Of a stretch of DNA of 64,000 bases, positions 29,770 through 40,000 are shown piece by piece. The stretch is from assembly GCF_017354945.1 (NCBI RefSeq), contig NZ_CP071503.1, positions 2,046,001 to 2,110,000 of the forward strand, given 5' to 3'. How positions within the stretch are numbered: the first letter of the stretch is position 1; every line of letters starts with the position of its first letter. The notes beneath the pieces are model-generated. The model made no database searches and was not told the DNA's origin. It saw only the letters and a program-made list of their open reading frames with translations. This stretch comes from Shewanella avicenniae (GTDB lineage: Bacteria > Pseudomonadota > Gammaproteobacteria > Enterobacterales > Shewanellaceae). Both the position numbers and the translations under genes were made by a program.

Positions 29770-30176
29770 TCCTTAAAGATAGGTCTAAGCCTATCGCTTA
29801 ACTAATGAGTGTCCGTTTTAATCGGGGGCTATTACAATTTTAGATTCTGCTCAAGCGGAAATTGACGTCCCTTATCTTGAGATATAGGTGAGAGTGAGCC
29901 TAACAACTCGCTTTCTTTTTTACTCAACTCAAAATCTGGTCGTTCGATTCTTATACTTGATCGAATCTCTACCTTGATACTTTCAATTAGCGCTTCGATA
30001 TAGGAGAAAACCGCTCTTACGACACTGCGCCTCAAATATTGATTCTGTTTATCGCGTTCAAGAACTTCAAAAGCCGTATAAACATCATTATTCAAGACTT
30101 CTATTAAATCGTAAGTCCGAATAAAGCCCTCTCCTGCTTTAATATTTTGTACTCCGGGCAAATTTACCTCCTAGCC

Positions 30177-30248
30177 GCCTAACGCCCGCGTTTGCGGCTG
30201 GTTTGGAGCGCAGCGGAATACCAGTCCGACAACATGCGCTTGTTAGGC
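30177..30248 (-). repeat. attC-like recombination site 3 (72 bp)
   Basis: The clearest of the set. On the minus strand it starts GCCTAACAAGCGC and ends GCGGGCGTTAGGC, so the outer cores are perfect inverted repeats. Between them CTGGTATTCCGCTGCGCTCC and AAACCAG form the internal arms. It overlaps the stop region of the 289-aa gene. Confidence 0.85.
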
Positions 30249-31112
30249 ATTTCCCCCCTCGGGTTCTACTGGTAGCAAAATTCTATTCTTGTCTATCCAC
30301 GACTCGTCTTGGTATTCCCTTCCAGTTCGCTTCGAAAACTCATCTAGATAATATGATCGGAAACACAACCAAAACCCATTCTCATCTTCTGCCTCTCGCC
30401 TGATGCAAGAATAATATGGTGATACAGTAGACTTGATATCAAATTCTATTACTGAATCATCGTCTTCTTCCCTAAACTCCATCAGCTCCAAAACTTTCTG
30501 TTTTTCAGGCGTCATATCAAGGAAGTAGTCATCCACGTTTTCCTTGATCTCTTGCTCCCATGTGCTCTTTGTTGCCTCAGCAATAACAGGATTAAGCGTA
30601 ACCAGATAAGTTCTATTTGATATTTGCGAAATTACTTTGATGTATTTATTTTCAAGTAACGCTTTAAATGCCAGATTTGAAAAATCGAGTGTTATATCTC
30701 TTAAGGTAAGTTCACGGAGCTTTTCTTTTGACTCCCAGCCTAAATGGGGAAAAGATTCTGTATATTTTTGCAGAAGCCTCTCATTCTCTTTGGCCATCTT
30801 AAGTTCATTGGCGGCTTTTTCTTCAATGGCTTGTTTGGCAAGCTTACTTGCCTCTATTCTTCCATTTATAAATTTCCAGGATAATTCACCGACCCAAGTA
30901 ACGATTTGTCCAACAATTGAACCCAAGCCTACCCCCGCCAACAAGACTACTATGGAGATATTTTCTTCCGGCGTACCAAAGGACTTGGCAAGTTCACTGA
31001 AGTATTTCCAAGATACGACTACAAACACAGCAACTGAAATGTATTTCACTGCCGCTTTTGGCGATGTCAATGCCGAAAGGAGCTTTATTATTGTTGTGGC
31101 TGTTTCACTCAA
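30243..31112 (-). CDS. Two-helix membrane protein, possibly superinfection-exclusion (SieB)-like
   Basis: 289 residues. Two N-terminal membrane helices (about 21-38 and 53-78) with a short loop, a charged coiled-coil-like stretch IEASKLAKQAIEEKAANELK, and a soluble domain ending FWLCFRSYYLDEFSKRTGRE. The layout and LLSALTSPKAAVKYIS resemble SieB-type proteins, which block phage superinfection at the membrane, but this is a layout match only. It is the first gene of the array read on the minus strand, between attC-like site 3 and the repeat-rich gap. It could equally be an unrelated membrane cassette protein. Confidence 0.5.
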   Translation of the reverse strand: MSETATTIIKLLSALTSPKAAVKYISVAVFVVVSWKYFSELAKSFGTPEENISIVVLLAGVGLGSIVGQIVTWVGELSWKFINGRIEASKLAKQAIEEKAANELKMAKENERLLQKYTESFPHLGWESKEKLRELTLRDITLDFSNLAFKALLENKYIKVISQISNRTYLVTLNPVIAEATKSTWEQEIKENVDDYFLDMTPEKQKVLELMEFREEDDDSVIEFDIKSTVSPYYSCIRREAEDENGFWLCFRSYYLDEFSKRTGREYQDESWIDKNRILLPVEPEGGNA

Positions 31113-31723
31113 AATTATCTCCGTTTATGACTTTGCCTAACAGCTTATTCGTGCGCATGCGCGTTTACCTCGTTGGACCAGTGAAAACGCGCACAGTTAA
31201 CTATTTGTATGTAATGAACTTATCAGCATTTTACTAAATTCACCATCTGGAAAAACGCGCATGCGCATTTCCTAGACCTATTATCTATCCCATAGGTTTT
31301 ATAATTATGTGATTTTAATGATATTTATTTATATTGGAATGTGAAAACGCGCACGAAGTTGAGATGAAAATCGCCATGATTTCAATATGACTGTATACCC
31401 GTACAGCTTTTAGGCATTTCAAAGAAGGACAACATTTAAGTGAAATGGATCAAAATTTGTAGGCGAGAAAGTCTGCGTTTGACTGTGCCACAGACAACGA
31501 GTTAACTCATTTTGGGGCATCGCCGAGCTTGCGACATAACAGCCACCACTGGTGTATAGTGACAGCCTCATTCGTATAAGCTAGAAATTTAAAGGATCTG
31601 GCCATAAACGTTGTCTTTCATCTATGACACCAATAGCTGCGATATCATTCGCTATTTAAACGCCCATAACTTGCGTTGTTTTGTAGTGAAAGTAACGGAA
31701 AAGCTGTGTAGTGGCAGTGCTTG
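31113..31723. other. Gene-free stretch with GCGCATGCGC palindromes
   Basis: No supported gene. It holds GCCTAACAGCT at 31137-31147, with a near-complement AGCTTTTAGGC near 31404-31414, possible remnants of cassette boundaries. It also holds four copies of a CGCGCA-type motif (about 31154-31168, 31183-31193, 31253-31268 and 31342-31352), two of them inside the palindrome GCGCATGCGC. The fourth repeat-family-2 copy (31447-31519) is here too. Confidence 0.5.
31447..31519 (-). repeat. Intergenic repeat family 2, copy a (diverged)
   Basis: On the minus strand: CGATGCCCCAAAATGAGTT, ending CTACAAATTTTGATCC. The distance between the ATTTTG-type block and the GCCCC block is 71 bases, against 69 in the other copies. 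It lies downstream of the HEPN-like gene. Confidence 0.5.
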
Positions 31724-32302
31724 TTACCTTTCCTGAACGTTGAGCAAGACACTGTCTATTTTAAGTAGATCCAGACGCGATTTCAGTGACACTACCGTTG
31801 CCTCTAGAGGCTCGAAGAAACCTTGCTTTCGAAGTTCGATCGAGCTTCGTTCGTGATAATAGTAAAGATTTAACAAATACAATGCTGCAAAGGAATTTAG
31901 GACATTGCCTAGATTGGCATCTCTGAAATTGACGTCCCGATTGTGCTTCACACCATTATGTTTTTTCCACCAAACTGGCGTTGTTCGCTGCTCCCATTCG
32001 TAAAATGGCGTCATCGAAAGCCCAAATCTCTGGAGATTGACGGTTTCAGAACAAAGACTCTTCTTTGACGAAACTACCACTTCAGCATATTCGTTGATTT
32101 TTGAGGCAAAAGAACCAGCGTCGAGAAGCTTGCAGTACGCTTTTAGAAGTACATCGATTTCGGAACATATGGCCAAATACAAGCGTGTAAGCTCTACCGA
32201 ATAAGCGGAAAAGTTGTGTTCAGAGGGTTCGATATACCGAAAGAGCCGATCAATGTCTTCCTCTAACGAAAGATAATACTGCCAATAGTTAGCTTCCACC
32301 AT
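31724..32302 (-). CDS. HEPN-like helical protein, defence-associated candidate
   Basis: 192 residues, all helical in character. The C-terminal half has PVWWKKHNGVKHNRDVNF followed by ANLGNVLNSFAALYLL. This W...N-x-VKH-R pattern is common in small HEPN/Abi-like proteins, many of which are RNases or toxin-like. The strict R-x4-6-H motif is not convincing, so catalytic activity is uncertain. GAGGAGAT precedes the ATG. It is bracketed by repeat-family-2 copies a and b, which marks it as a separate module. Confidence 0.5.
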   Translation of the reverse strand: MVEANYWQYYLSLEEDIDRLFRYIEPSEHNFSAYSVELTRLYLAICSEIDVLLKAYCKLLDAGSFASKINEYAEVVVSSKKSLCSETVNLQRFGLSMTPFYEWEQRTTPVWWKKHNGVKHNRDVNFRDANLGNVLNSFAALYLLNLYYYHERSSIELRKQGFFEPLEATVVSLKSRLDLLKIDSVLLNVQER

Positions 32303-32340
32303 ATCTCCTCAGGAAAGGTAATGCCTAAATATTGAATAGC

Positions 32341-32438
32341 CACTGGTAGAGTAGTCACTCTGTATCATAACTAAAATTTGGTCAACTGGGCTGTGCCAGA
32401 AGAATCATTCATCTGAACTCGTAACAAGTTTTGGGGCA
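32341..32438 (-). repeat. Intergenic repeat family 2, copy b (98 bp)
   Basis: Minus strand: TGCCCCAAAACTTG..., ending TTGACCAAATTTTAGTTATG, then a GTGACTAC block and CAGTG. It is the same length as copy c, and 69 bases separate the shared ACTAAAATTTGG and GGGGCA blocks in copies b, c and d. It lies 39 bases after the small recombinase gene and just upstream of the HEPN-like gene. Confidence 0.7.
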
Positions 32439-32477
32439 CAGGCTTTTCAGAAGAGAAGAAAAGCCTGTAGGCGCTTA

Positions 32478-33074
32478 TCAGCAGTCTGTTTTCTCAGAGA
32501 GTCTCAGAGCGTCTTCTAGCTCAACGCCAAGGTACCGAATAGTGTTATCTAGCTTCGAATGCCCAAGTAAGAGCTGTACCGCCCTAATGTTTTTCGTTCT
32601 GGCATAGATCAAAGTAGCTTTGGTGCGGCGCATGGAATGAGTACCATAGTAGTCCGCATTCAATCCAAGTTTTACAGCACAATTCCTTATAATTGATCGA
32701 TAGTATGAGTAGCTGATTGGTTGCTCTTTGTGGCGGCCACTCGGAAATAAAAAACTGCTTGCCTCTAGGGATGCTGAAAAGATCCATCGGCTAATGCTTT
32801 GTTGCGTTCTCGGCGTAATTTCATAGTGTACGTCGGTGCCCGTTTTCTGCTGAATGCATTGAACCCTTTCATAGATAACTCCTTGCGAAGAAACATCGTA
32901 TACGTGTAGCCTTAGCAAATCACTCGCTCTTAACTTGCTATCAATAGCTAGGTTCAGTAGCGCAAGCTGCATGAGGTTGTTTTCAATCTCCAATCTAGTT
33001 CTGATTCGCCAGATTTCTTCAAGCTTAAATGGCCTTTTGCTGCCACTACATTTTCCAGAAGATAACTTTCTCAT
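32478..33074 (-). CDS. Short tyrosine recombinase (198 aa)
   Basis: Almost only a catalytic domain, the size of FimB/FimE. Catalytic residues by position: R49 in SKLRASDLLRLH, K77 in QQKTGTDV, H146 and R149 in GTHSMRRTKAT, H172 in LLLGHSKLDN, Y181 in TIRYLG. All six are present, so it should be active. It is much shorter than IntI and lacks the IntI-specific insertion, so it is not an integron integrase. It lies inside the defence-like cluster, beside repeat-family-2 copy b, and could act on those repeats or on an inversion or excision site nearby. Confidence 0.85.
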   Translation of the reverse strand: MRKLSSGKCSGSKRPFKLEEIWRIRTRLEIENNLMQLALLNLAIDSKLRASDLLRLHVYDVSSQGVIYERVQCIQQKTGTDVHYEITPRTQQSISRWIFSASLEASSFLFPSGRHKEQPISYSYYRSIIRNCAVKLGLNADYYGTHSMRRTKATLIYARTKNIRAVQLLLGHSKLDNTIRYLGVELEDALRLSEKTDC

Positions 33075-33157
33075 GATGACCTCCTCTCAATGTTGTTGGT
33101 CAACATGAAGTTTGGCAGTCACATTTAGTTGGGGTCAGGAGCAACTGAAACTTCGGT

Positions 33158-33229
33158 GGACAAAAGCGTGTTAGGTCGTCGGCTTTATTAGGTGAATTTC
33201 AGATAAACATTTCTATGGGTTAACGCCAA
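33158..33229. repeat. 72-bp repeat, copy 2
   Basis: Matches 27471-27542 at about 66 of 72 positions, again ending in GGTTAACGCCAA. On the minus strand it follows another attC-like stretch (about 33222-33396) that lies downstream of the 177-aa membrane protein gene and begins TTCCTAACC. That site is longer than usual and less certain. Confidence 0.65.
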
Positions 33230-33396
33230 GCAAACCAGCACGTTGCTTGCTGCCTCAGCGAACTGATAACTTTAAACCACAAGTGCCCAACACTATTAGT
33301 GTCTGCTGATGAGTATTGTTCATGACTACTTCAGACCCGTGGTATGCCTTTCCACTATTGAATTTAGCCATTGCGTTTCTCCTGCTACCCGGTTAG
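33222..33396 (-). repeat. Possible long attC-like site 4
   Basis: Minus strand: starts TTCCTAACCGGGTAGC just after the membrane-protein gene and ends CTTGGCGTTAACCC, matching the right end of site 1. At about 175 bp it exceeds usual attC lengths, and I could not confirm internal pairing. Confidence 0.35.
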
Positions 33397-33406
33397 GAAT
33401 TCTCTA

Positions 33407-33940
33407 TTACCACTTGTAATTATATTTTCTTTTAAAACTTTCTTGGAATATCAATGACTTAAATGGTTGCAATTCCTCAGAATCTTCAGCGTATTGATTT
33501 ATATCTTCCATCAAAATTCTGGCATGTTCGTGTTCTATGACAAATCTACGATCAACCACATGATAAATAAAAGGATTTAGAACAACTAAAACAAATGAAA
33601 TAAGAACAAATACAACACTGCTAACATCAAGTGCTGGGTATAACGAAGCTATAATCAATACGCTGAAACTGACAATGACACACAGAAGCGAGTAAAACAT
33701 AATTATAAGATATACTCTTGATATCATTTTGAAGTCAGGCAACACGCGCTCTACAGCTTTAATTAAGTCATCTTCCTCAACATCAAAAGATGCTTCGTGT
33801 ACTTTGTGCTCACCAATAAATCGCGACCCCGCCTCAGTGAAGCTATTTATTTCATTAAAGTAACGCGTGAGCATAAATCCAATCACTGCATTTACACCAA
33901 ATGCTAATTGAGCAATTGTTAGAGTATTTGAAAGTTCCAT
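33407..33940 (-). CDS. Small membrane protein of unknown function
   Basis: About 177 residues from ATG 33940, which has AGAGGA five bases upstream; an open frame to 33982 lacks support. There are three hydrophobic segments: residues ~8-24, and a pair at ~85-110 and ~115-140 around FYSLLCVIVSFSVLIIASLY and VLISFVLVVLNPFIYHVV. A charged cytoplasmic tail follows, with DINQYAEDSEELQPF. No family recognised. It lies immediately downstream of the giant STAND gene on the same strand, and might be a membrane partner or an independent cassette. Confidence 0.6.
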   Translation of the reverse strand: MELSNTLTIAQLAFGVNAVIGFMLTRYFNEINSFTEAGSRFIGEHKVHEASFDVEEDDLIKAVERVLPDFKMISRVYLIIMFYSLLCVIVSFSVLIIASLYPALDVSSVVFVLISFVLVVLNPFIYHVVDRRFVIEHEHARILMEDINQYAEDSEELQPFKSLIFQESFKRKYNYKW

Positions 33941-33992
33941 AAAAGTCCTCTTACGCCTAATGCCCAAATCTGTAGTGGTCAAGTCATTTTGT

Positions 33993-34037
33993 CACCTAAC
34001 GTTGTGATGCTGCCATCATAGCAGCTCTAATTAGGTG
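33993..34037 (-). repeat. Short attC-like or terminator hairpin after the STAND gene
   Basis: The outer arms CACCTAA and TTAGGTG are perfect inverted repeats; the inner arms GCTGC and GCAGC pair around a 7-base loop. At 45 bp it is shorter than a normal attC site, and there is no T run. It starts 29 bases after the stop of the giant gene. Confidence 0.45.
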
Positions 34038-34066
34038 GCCAAATTCAATATGCTCCTACAATGTGA

Positions 34067-37000
34067 CTACCAATTAATTCTCTGTTGGATAGTAGTAATG
34101 TCAGGGTCGTATGTATTTCGACCATAACTTCGTATGACTGCATTTACTTTTATCGCTTCGCCAATGACTTCCCTGATTTTTTCAACTGCCTCGTCAGAGG
34201 CAATTACAAGCCATCCATTTGAACAAATATCATCCATTTTAGGTGGTTGTCGAGAAATAGAACCATCTTTCCAATAGATGCTTTCAACCATTGTGTCACC
34301 CTTTTGGTCGACCCAGCGAAAAAGCCCTTCCTCTGACATTGACCATCCTAAAGAAAAACCTATAGATGGGTTTAATGCTAACCACTCAATACCTCCGTGA
34401 TCAATGTATGAACCTGTACCATAAATGACCAGTGATGGTTCATAAGTAGTGGTGATTTCCGGGTACTCAATAGCTGACCAATAAATCATGCTTGGGAAGA
34501 AAGCATAAGGAGAGGTAACTTCTACACCGTCATTCCATTCAGGATGACAAACTGTAGATATGCGAACTTCCGTTGGCAAATCCCAATCTAACCAGCTCCA
34601 GGTCGTAAGTTCCCCTATAATTTGTTTTTCAGTGTTTATACGGTCAACAAAATGTGTAATACCTCGTTCAATATCTCCCAACCATTCATCGTGATTATGA
34701 GGTATATCTCGATCTTTTGCTTTCGGTACAACAATACACTCAGGTCTAATAGAGGGCTCAAGACCCAATAATAATTCATCACTACGTTTGAAAATATCTC
34801 GCAGAAGATCAACTCCTTGAGGAGGAATTCGCCCTGCATCCAATAACTCGCATACCACATGAGAGAGTGCTAGCTTTGCCACTTTTGGTCTTAAACGATG
34901 ATAGGTCAGCTTGAGTCCGATCCCTTCCAACCAGTTTCTATATATTTCCTCAGCTTGCTTATTCCATTCATTCTCTGGAATCAAAGTTTTCATAAATTCA
35001 CAAACTCTGTAGGCTAAATTCTCTAACGACACGTTTGACATATCAGCTACAAGCTTAGCTTCAGTCATCAAAGGCCTAAGCAACTCAATCGGGTCATCAA
35101 CATCAGGAAGTGTTTCTCCAGGACGGATAGCTGAAAAAGGAATAGCTTCTTTTTTATTATTTATTTCTGGTAACTCCAATTCGTATATCAAAGGTAACTT
35201 TGAGCGTTCACGTGGAGGTAGCCAGCCTTCGATTTCTAGCCTACTAGACAAATCCAAGGCAATCATCCTCACACTAAAGTCTTCCGATGCACAGAGTGAA
35301 GATATTTCCCGCTCAAATTGAAGAACAAACTCTTTGAAATCCTTTGCTAAGCTACTTAACAAAGACACTACTTTCACCTGCGTTAACCCAATTTTGTCTA
35401 TTCTACGAGCTACTTGCCTAAGAATTTCTGGCCAATTTGCTTTAATTTTAGCCAAGCCAACGATTGCCTGATGAGCCATAACCCCTAATTCAGGAATAGC
35501 CACATCAAACATATCGAATGCAAACTCAATGAGTAAACTAGCATCCTTCTTCTCGCCAATGTCATCTAACAGTGCCGGAGGTTTCTCAGCCCCTTGTTCA
35601 AAAGCGTCTAGCAGGTATGCATGTTCTTTGATTTCCTTCCAAATGGGCAGGATATCTTTATCCTCAAAGAGGATATCGACAATTTCTGGTAAGTTCCAAA
35701 TTAAACTGCTTGGATACCTATATTCACCAATGTAATCATCAACTAAACAAGCGAGCGCTTTAGGGCGCCACTGTTTAGCATCAATTTCAACAAGGGCTCT
35801 AAATATCGACTGTCTAGAACCCCCATCCCAATGCAAATCCCAACCTTTAGCATCTGAGTTATCGAATAAACCTTCTAATAAACTGTTCGCTTTATCCACT
35901 TCACCATGTGAAGACAATGCGCCAGCAATACAAGAAACAACATTATTATCAGGCTTAACTGGCTTTAAGAGCTTATAGAGTTCCTCTAATTGAGGGACAT
36001 TCATACCTTTTAAAAAAGGTTGAATTAAGTTCATCCAGCGGAAATATTCAACGGATTTCACATTTCGAAGAAGCTGAAAAAGGTTTTCAGGAGAATTTAT
36101 TTTCAGTTGAGTCTCTTCTTCTGTAAGTTTTTCCCCTGTATTTAGTATCAGAGAAGGTTCATGAGTAACATGCTTTTTCTGGGGGGTAGAAATCGCCATT
36201 GAGGCATAAAAACTATTGTCCAACCCCGCTTCCCTGACGCCAAGCGCTACCCCTTCTAACCACGAGTAACGATTTGAAGGCAATAAGTGTATATTGATAG
36301 ATGCAATAAGCTTTCCTATCTCATCCGTCACCCCATCATCAGAGGATTGACAGGTCCGATACACTAATTTTTTAGGCAGATCAGAAGGATTGTACTCTTC
36401 GAAAGGGATCAGCAGCTTTCTCGTCATCACTGATATTTCTTTCAATGGCGGACTAGAGCCATCAAGCATTCCAGACAGCAACCCTGTTAGGCCCGGAGCA
36501 TAATCAAGCCCTTTATGATCGAATAACCACCTCAAGAGCTTTAAACCATATCCCGGATTCCAACGTGTAGTCATAGTGATGAGATCAAGTCCTGCTTCCT
36601 GCGTACCACGACCATTTCCCGACTGTTCCAAATCTACTAACGCCAAAGAAAATCGACATATTTCACCGTAGGCTAAATCAGGATATTGACTGATCAACTT
36701 ACCTAACCACGATACCCAATGGGAAAATTGCCTGTCTTTCCTATGATATATTCCAAAAGAACCCTTGAAGATTTTTGGTAACAGGCTAGCCGCTCGATCT
36801 GGTTTACCAATCGTTGACCACATGATAGAAAGTTCATAGTACTCAGACATTTTAGAGTGAATGTCGTCAAAATCGGGGATCTCTTTCTCGATTTGATCCA
36901 GTACGTCAACTAAACCATCCCTGCTATATCCTTCCTTATACAAAGTGAAAGCAATCTCTCTGCGCCAGCCAGTCGGCCAATACCGTTTATCCCAATCTTT

Positions 37001-40000
37001 TCTAAACGCATCGGCTAAAGCCAAAATACAATCATGTCCATGCTGAGCGGCAGCCCTTATTGCGAAGTTAAAGTAATCAACAGCGGCTGATTCAAACTCA
37101 TACCACCCAATCCAATCCCTTGTTTGATCATAAGGCTTTCGTAACAATTCAAATGATGGCTTTATCTCCTGAACAATAAAACTTGGTAGCAGCTTCTCTC
37201 CAGCCCAACCCCGTCCCCAAATGCTTGAAAACCTCACTAAAGCACGTTCAAATAAGACGTTTCCTGTATACTTTTTTTCGCTTTCATTTGGAACCACCTT
37301 AACAGGATCAACATCTTGTCCCAGGGCTGCTCGTAGTCTGTTAAGACGAATTCTATCTGTGAATGGACTTAGGTTCTTCCATTGGCCATGAACACCATAT
37401 TTATAAAGTTTTGGCTGTTCAAAATTTTCAAACCATTCTTTAGTTTTTTCTATATTTCCATTGGATCTGTAATCCAGTTCAGTAACCAACAACTTTTCTG
37501 AAAAATCCAAGTCATTATTTTCAGACCAATCAATGACAGCCTCGAATGCGGTGTCTATCAAAGCCAATGGATATTGGTTAATGCATATGGTGACACATAA
37601 ATCTATAAGACTATCAAAGAGCTTCCTTTTTTCTGACAAGAAATAGAAAAGCTCAGTTATTTTTTCTTCGTCTTTTGTTTCATAGATACCATTGACCAGC
37701 CGTCTCATTAAGCGAGCATGTAGGTCTTCATCATTTCCACTCCATGATCCCACACCATCAACTTCACACTTCGTTTGGTGTATAGTTGAGACAAGGTCGC
37801 TTAGCGGCATGAAATAATGAGCTACGTCAGCCCATCGTTTCAAATCTTCAGCTCCCCCATGATGCGGATCAATAGCGTCTCCACCTGACAAGTAACTTAG
37901 CGGCTCAGCAGCTTCAAAGACCCTTTTAGCCTCATTAAAGAATTTGTTCTCAGCTAGAACTTTAGAAAATTTGAGTGCTTCTGAATCACTTACCCTTAGC
38001 AGCTCACCATCGAATATGTAGCTAAGCGCTGAACTTACCCCCTCCGATGAAAATAAAAGATCAAGTATATCAACCTCATTAAGGGCGTCTCTTCGCTCTC
38101 TAAGCTCACTTTCAATTAAAAGACATCTCACTACGGCAAGCGGATCATTCAACTCCTTAGCTGACAATAGAACAGCGTCAATATCATCTGTTAAACTCGA
38201 AGTATTCCGAAGATTAAAGAACTGGTCTCTAAAGTAACTTTGAGTCCCTGTATCAATTACAGCTTGCATCTGCCGAGCATTAAAAAGGTGGTAAACGGCT
38301 TCCCATCGCATTGGATCATTATCCTCAGACGATTGAATACAGTGTTTAGCTAATACCTTGTGATATTCAATATTTTTTGAATCATCAAAATTACCAAATA
38401 GGTTTCGGCACGTTTTATCTAAAATAAACTGTCGAAAACTGTTATGAAAAAAGCGCCAACTTACATCACTATCCTTCTTGAAATAGTGGGCTGCACTTGA
38501 AATAAAAGCGCGAATAGTTGAATGATCAGACCATTTCTCAAGCACGTGAGTATTTATTGGCACCCTCAATCTTGACAATAACGCAAGCAAGTCAACAAGC
38601 TTCTGATTACTCTCTATTTGTCGCCAATAAACTGAATAGCTTTGCTCAATATGCCCTTGGTAAAGAGGAAATTCATCAATAGTTTCATCATAACTCCTAC
38701 CCGATCCGCCAGTAATAAACTGCAGCAAATAAACCAAAGATAGAGGATGCCCTAATGACTTTTCAAAAATTTTCTTCTTATTATCATCTGTTAGGTCGGA
38801 ACAGCCTGGCCATTCATTTATGGCTGCATAGACATTTGTCCGAGTAAGAGGAGATATAACAATGGTTCGACTGCCATGGCTGATATGCTCCTTTATCGTA
38901 TCAGAAAGATCGTTCAACTCTAGCGTTTGACTACCTAGAACAAATATCACTCCATCAGGCACGGTGTTCGGGAGAGGCAAATCTGACAACAAACTCTGTA
39001 ATGGGTTTTGTTCTCGCTGAATATGATCTAACCCATCAACCATTATGATGGTGGTTACGCCATCATTTTTCCATTTGTCATGGGCTTGTTGAAGCTGCTC
39101 TCCTAACAATGATAGGTACTCTTCTCTTGAGCCTGGCTGCCCGGAGCTTTCACCACGAAAGCCGTGATTTCTTAGCGATAATGTGATGTCATGAAGAAAA
39201 GTAGTCGCTTCACCACGCCCTTGGTAGGTGCTATCGGGTACATATGCGTAATATCTAACTAGTTTATATCCTGCTTTATACTTTAAAGTATGAGTAAGCG
39301 TTGTTGACTTTCCTGAGCCAGGGCTTCCAAGCAATGCAACATAGCCTTGCTTGATTTGTGATAAAACATCAGATATAGAACCAACAGTTTCTTCAATTTC
39401 TTGATAAGTTCGATCGATAGGAAATTCATGAACAAACTTATGCTTAAACCTATGACTCCACGCCAACCTATCTAACATATCATCTTTGGACAGCTCAATA
39501 ATTCGACGTTCACCTCCCGCCATTTTCGTCAAAAGGTTATATATCTTTTCAATATCTTTTTGCTTTCTGGCTTGTCCTTGATTAGTTATAGGGATATCTG
39601 CTGGTCGCTTATAGTTGAATTCAAGCTCACAGTTGCGAATGAAATTCAAAAATTGGTCATCATTAAATTTTGACCGTTTCTGTAGATCCAACAGTGCCTT
39701 TTGCCAGCACGCGGATACGGTATCTAAGCCTGTTTCACACCATCGTCTATCGAACCAGCATTCTTTTAAGAAAGATTGAAAGTGAGCATGTCGAGGAGCC
39801 GTGTCGCCTAAAGGGATTTGAGCTTTAGAGCTTGAACTGGGTACTGATTTATGAAGCAAATGAACTTTTACAATTCTATCTTTATTATTTGTACTTAAGT
39901 GCTTCCACCCCTCTGAAAGTTGCCTGAAAAGGCTCAGCTTCTCATCTCCCTGCTTTGTCGAACTATCCCTTACAAAATCTGCATAGCTAATTGTTCCAGT

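Larger units (their letters stand above)
28519..29836 (-). mobile_element. IS3-family (IS2 group) insertion sequence
   Basis: 1318 bp. The ends are imperfect inverted repeats: TGTAGTTGCCCCCACTAAAA on the left and, reversed, TGTAATAGCCCCCGATTAAA on the right, both running on into ACGGACA. Five-base target duplications ATTTT lie at 28514-28518 and 29837-29841. IS2 elements make 5-bp duplications. OrfA and OrfB are both open, so the copy may be active. Confidence 0.85.
28251..30161 (-). pseudogene. Cassette gene split by the IS2-like element
   Basis: The 5' part is 29837-30161 and the 3' part 28251-28513. Deleting the element plus one copy of the 5-base duplication leaves 588 bases, exactly 196 codons including the stop. 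The junction reads QNLKL-TFKLAAKVW in one frame, giving a 195-residue protein. The start is TTG 30161 behind a consensus AGGAGGT. The C-terminal half contains SYRNKLTHPKTFYDVE, an arrangement often seen in HEPN-like or other helical proteins, but I cannot name a family. AttC-like site 2 follows its stop and site 3 precedes it, so the intact form was an integron cassette. Confidence 0.75.

Noticed and set aside
32478..33074. The small recombinase as the integron integrase of the cassette array
   Set aside because: At 198 residues it lacks the N-terminal domain and the extra IntI segment; the array is therefore described as lacking an integrase.
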